Assembly (NCBI GenBank): GCA_964409645.1
Contig: CAYPEK010000070.1
Location: 1 to 22,546, forward strand
Source: CAYPEK01 sp964409645
Lineage (GTDB): Bacteria > UBP15 > UBA6099
Length of the DNA stretch: 22,546 bases
Direction of reading: 5' to 3'
Below are positions 22,281 through 22,546 of the stretch, piece by piece. Under the pieces are notes generated by a model that was not told the origin of the DNA, searched no databases, and worked only from the letters and a program-made list of their open reading frames with translations. A program made the position numbers and the translations under genes. The first letter of the stretch is position 1. Every line of letters begins with the position of its first letter.

Positions 22281-22546
22281 TTAAAAATATCGCCTCTCCC
22301 GTCCGATTGTCGATGACGGCCCGTGGCCGGGAAAGATTACCGTGTCGTCGGGCAGCACAAGCAGCTTGGAGCGGATCGAGTTGTCGAGCGCCTGCGCGCT
22401 GCCGCCGGGAAAATCCGTGCGGCCGACACCATCGTTGAAAAGCGTGTCGCCGGTGAACGCGACCCCTGCGCCGACTTCGAGGAAACAGACGCCGCCGGGA
22501 GTATGTCCGGGCGTGTGCAGGGTTTTGAGGCGGGCCGCGCCGAACA
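22281..22546 (-). CDS. Metallo-beta-lactamase-fold hydrolase (N-terminal part outside window)
   Basis: The last 88 codons of a glyoxalase-II-like hydrolase, which typically cleaves thioesters using two metal ions. Metal ligands are visible: His in LHTPGHTPGG, bridging Asp in FTGDTLF and the final His in FPGHGP. The GRTDFPGG segment after GDTLF is typical of the YcbL / hydroxyacylglutathione-hydrolase-like group. The stop TAA is at 22283-22281. The C-terminus ends soon after the last His, so the protein lacks the long helical C-terminal domain of true glyoxalase II and belongs to the shorter group. Substrate unknown. Confidence 0.88.
   Translation of the reverse strand, partial: FGAARLKTLHTPGHTPGGVCFLEVGAGVAFTGDTLFNDGVGRTDFPGGSAQALDNSIRSKLLVLPDDTVIFPGHGPSSTIGRERRYF

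Overview
The window reads as chromosomal DNA of a free-living, motile, diderm (Gram-negative-type) bacterium. The evidence is the signal peptides on several proteins, an AsmA-like protein, a periplasmic HtrA protease, a membrane chemoreceptor, sigma70-like promoters and Shine-Dalgarno sites. The protein-coding DNA is moderately GC-rich and the spacers are AT-rich. Nothing fixes the phylum; an uncultured deltaproteobacteria-like or candidate-phylum lineage is only a guess. I see no rRNA, tRNA, CRISPR array, transposase or phage gene.

Layout. (1) 1-734 (-): start of a long-form sugar-1-phosphate nucleotidyltransferase (RmlA type). A 480-bp spacer with two similar operator-like dyads separates it from a divergent crotonase-fold enoyl-CoA isomerase/hydratase (1216-1935). 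(2) 2048-3226 (+): a secreted TolB-like beta-propeller protein. Hairpins separate it from a convergent phosphate-uptake pair, DUF47 accessory protein plus PiT permease (5111-3487, -). (3) 5350-7226 (+): a lone receiver domain and an HtrA/DegP protease in one operon, closed by a strong terminator. (4) 10935-7405 (-): a PhnD-like periplasmic binding protein followed by a poly-HAMP chemoreceptor, with no ABC permease or ATPase beside them, which suggests a sensory pair. (5) 15081-11281 (-): two different aldehyde dehydrogenases and a class II (fuculose-phosphate type) aldolase, probably one aldehyde-handling operon. (6) 15674-15402 (-): a compact unit with its own promoter, a foldable leader, a clear ribosome binding site, a 22-codon ORF and an intrinsic terminator. 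This is the best candidate for something undescribed. (7) 15818-16312 (+): an unknown membrane-anchored protein, convergent with a secreted esterase (17494-16334, -). (8) 17755-19672 (+): an SDR-family epimerase/dehydrogenase and a PlsC-type acyltransferase. (9) 20514-19681 (-): a polytopic membrane protein with a C-terminal Cys-rich module. (10) 22191-20674 (-): an AsmA-like protein; 22546-22281 (-): the end of a metallo-beta-lactamase-fold hydrolase.

The genes are mostly short independent units. Recurrent themes are envelope upkeep (HtrA, AsmA, PlsC), phosphate or phosphonate sensing and uptake (PiT/DUF47, PhnD-like), and aldehyde and sugar-phosphate metabolism. All functions are inferred from sequence motifs read by eye. 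Several large ORFs antisense to the dehydrogenases, esterase and SDR genes were judged to be codon-bias shadows.
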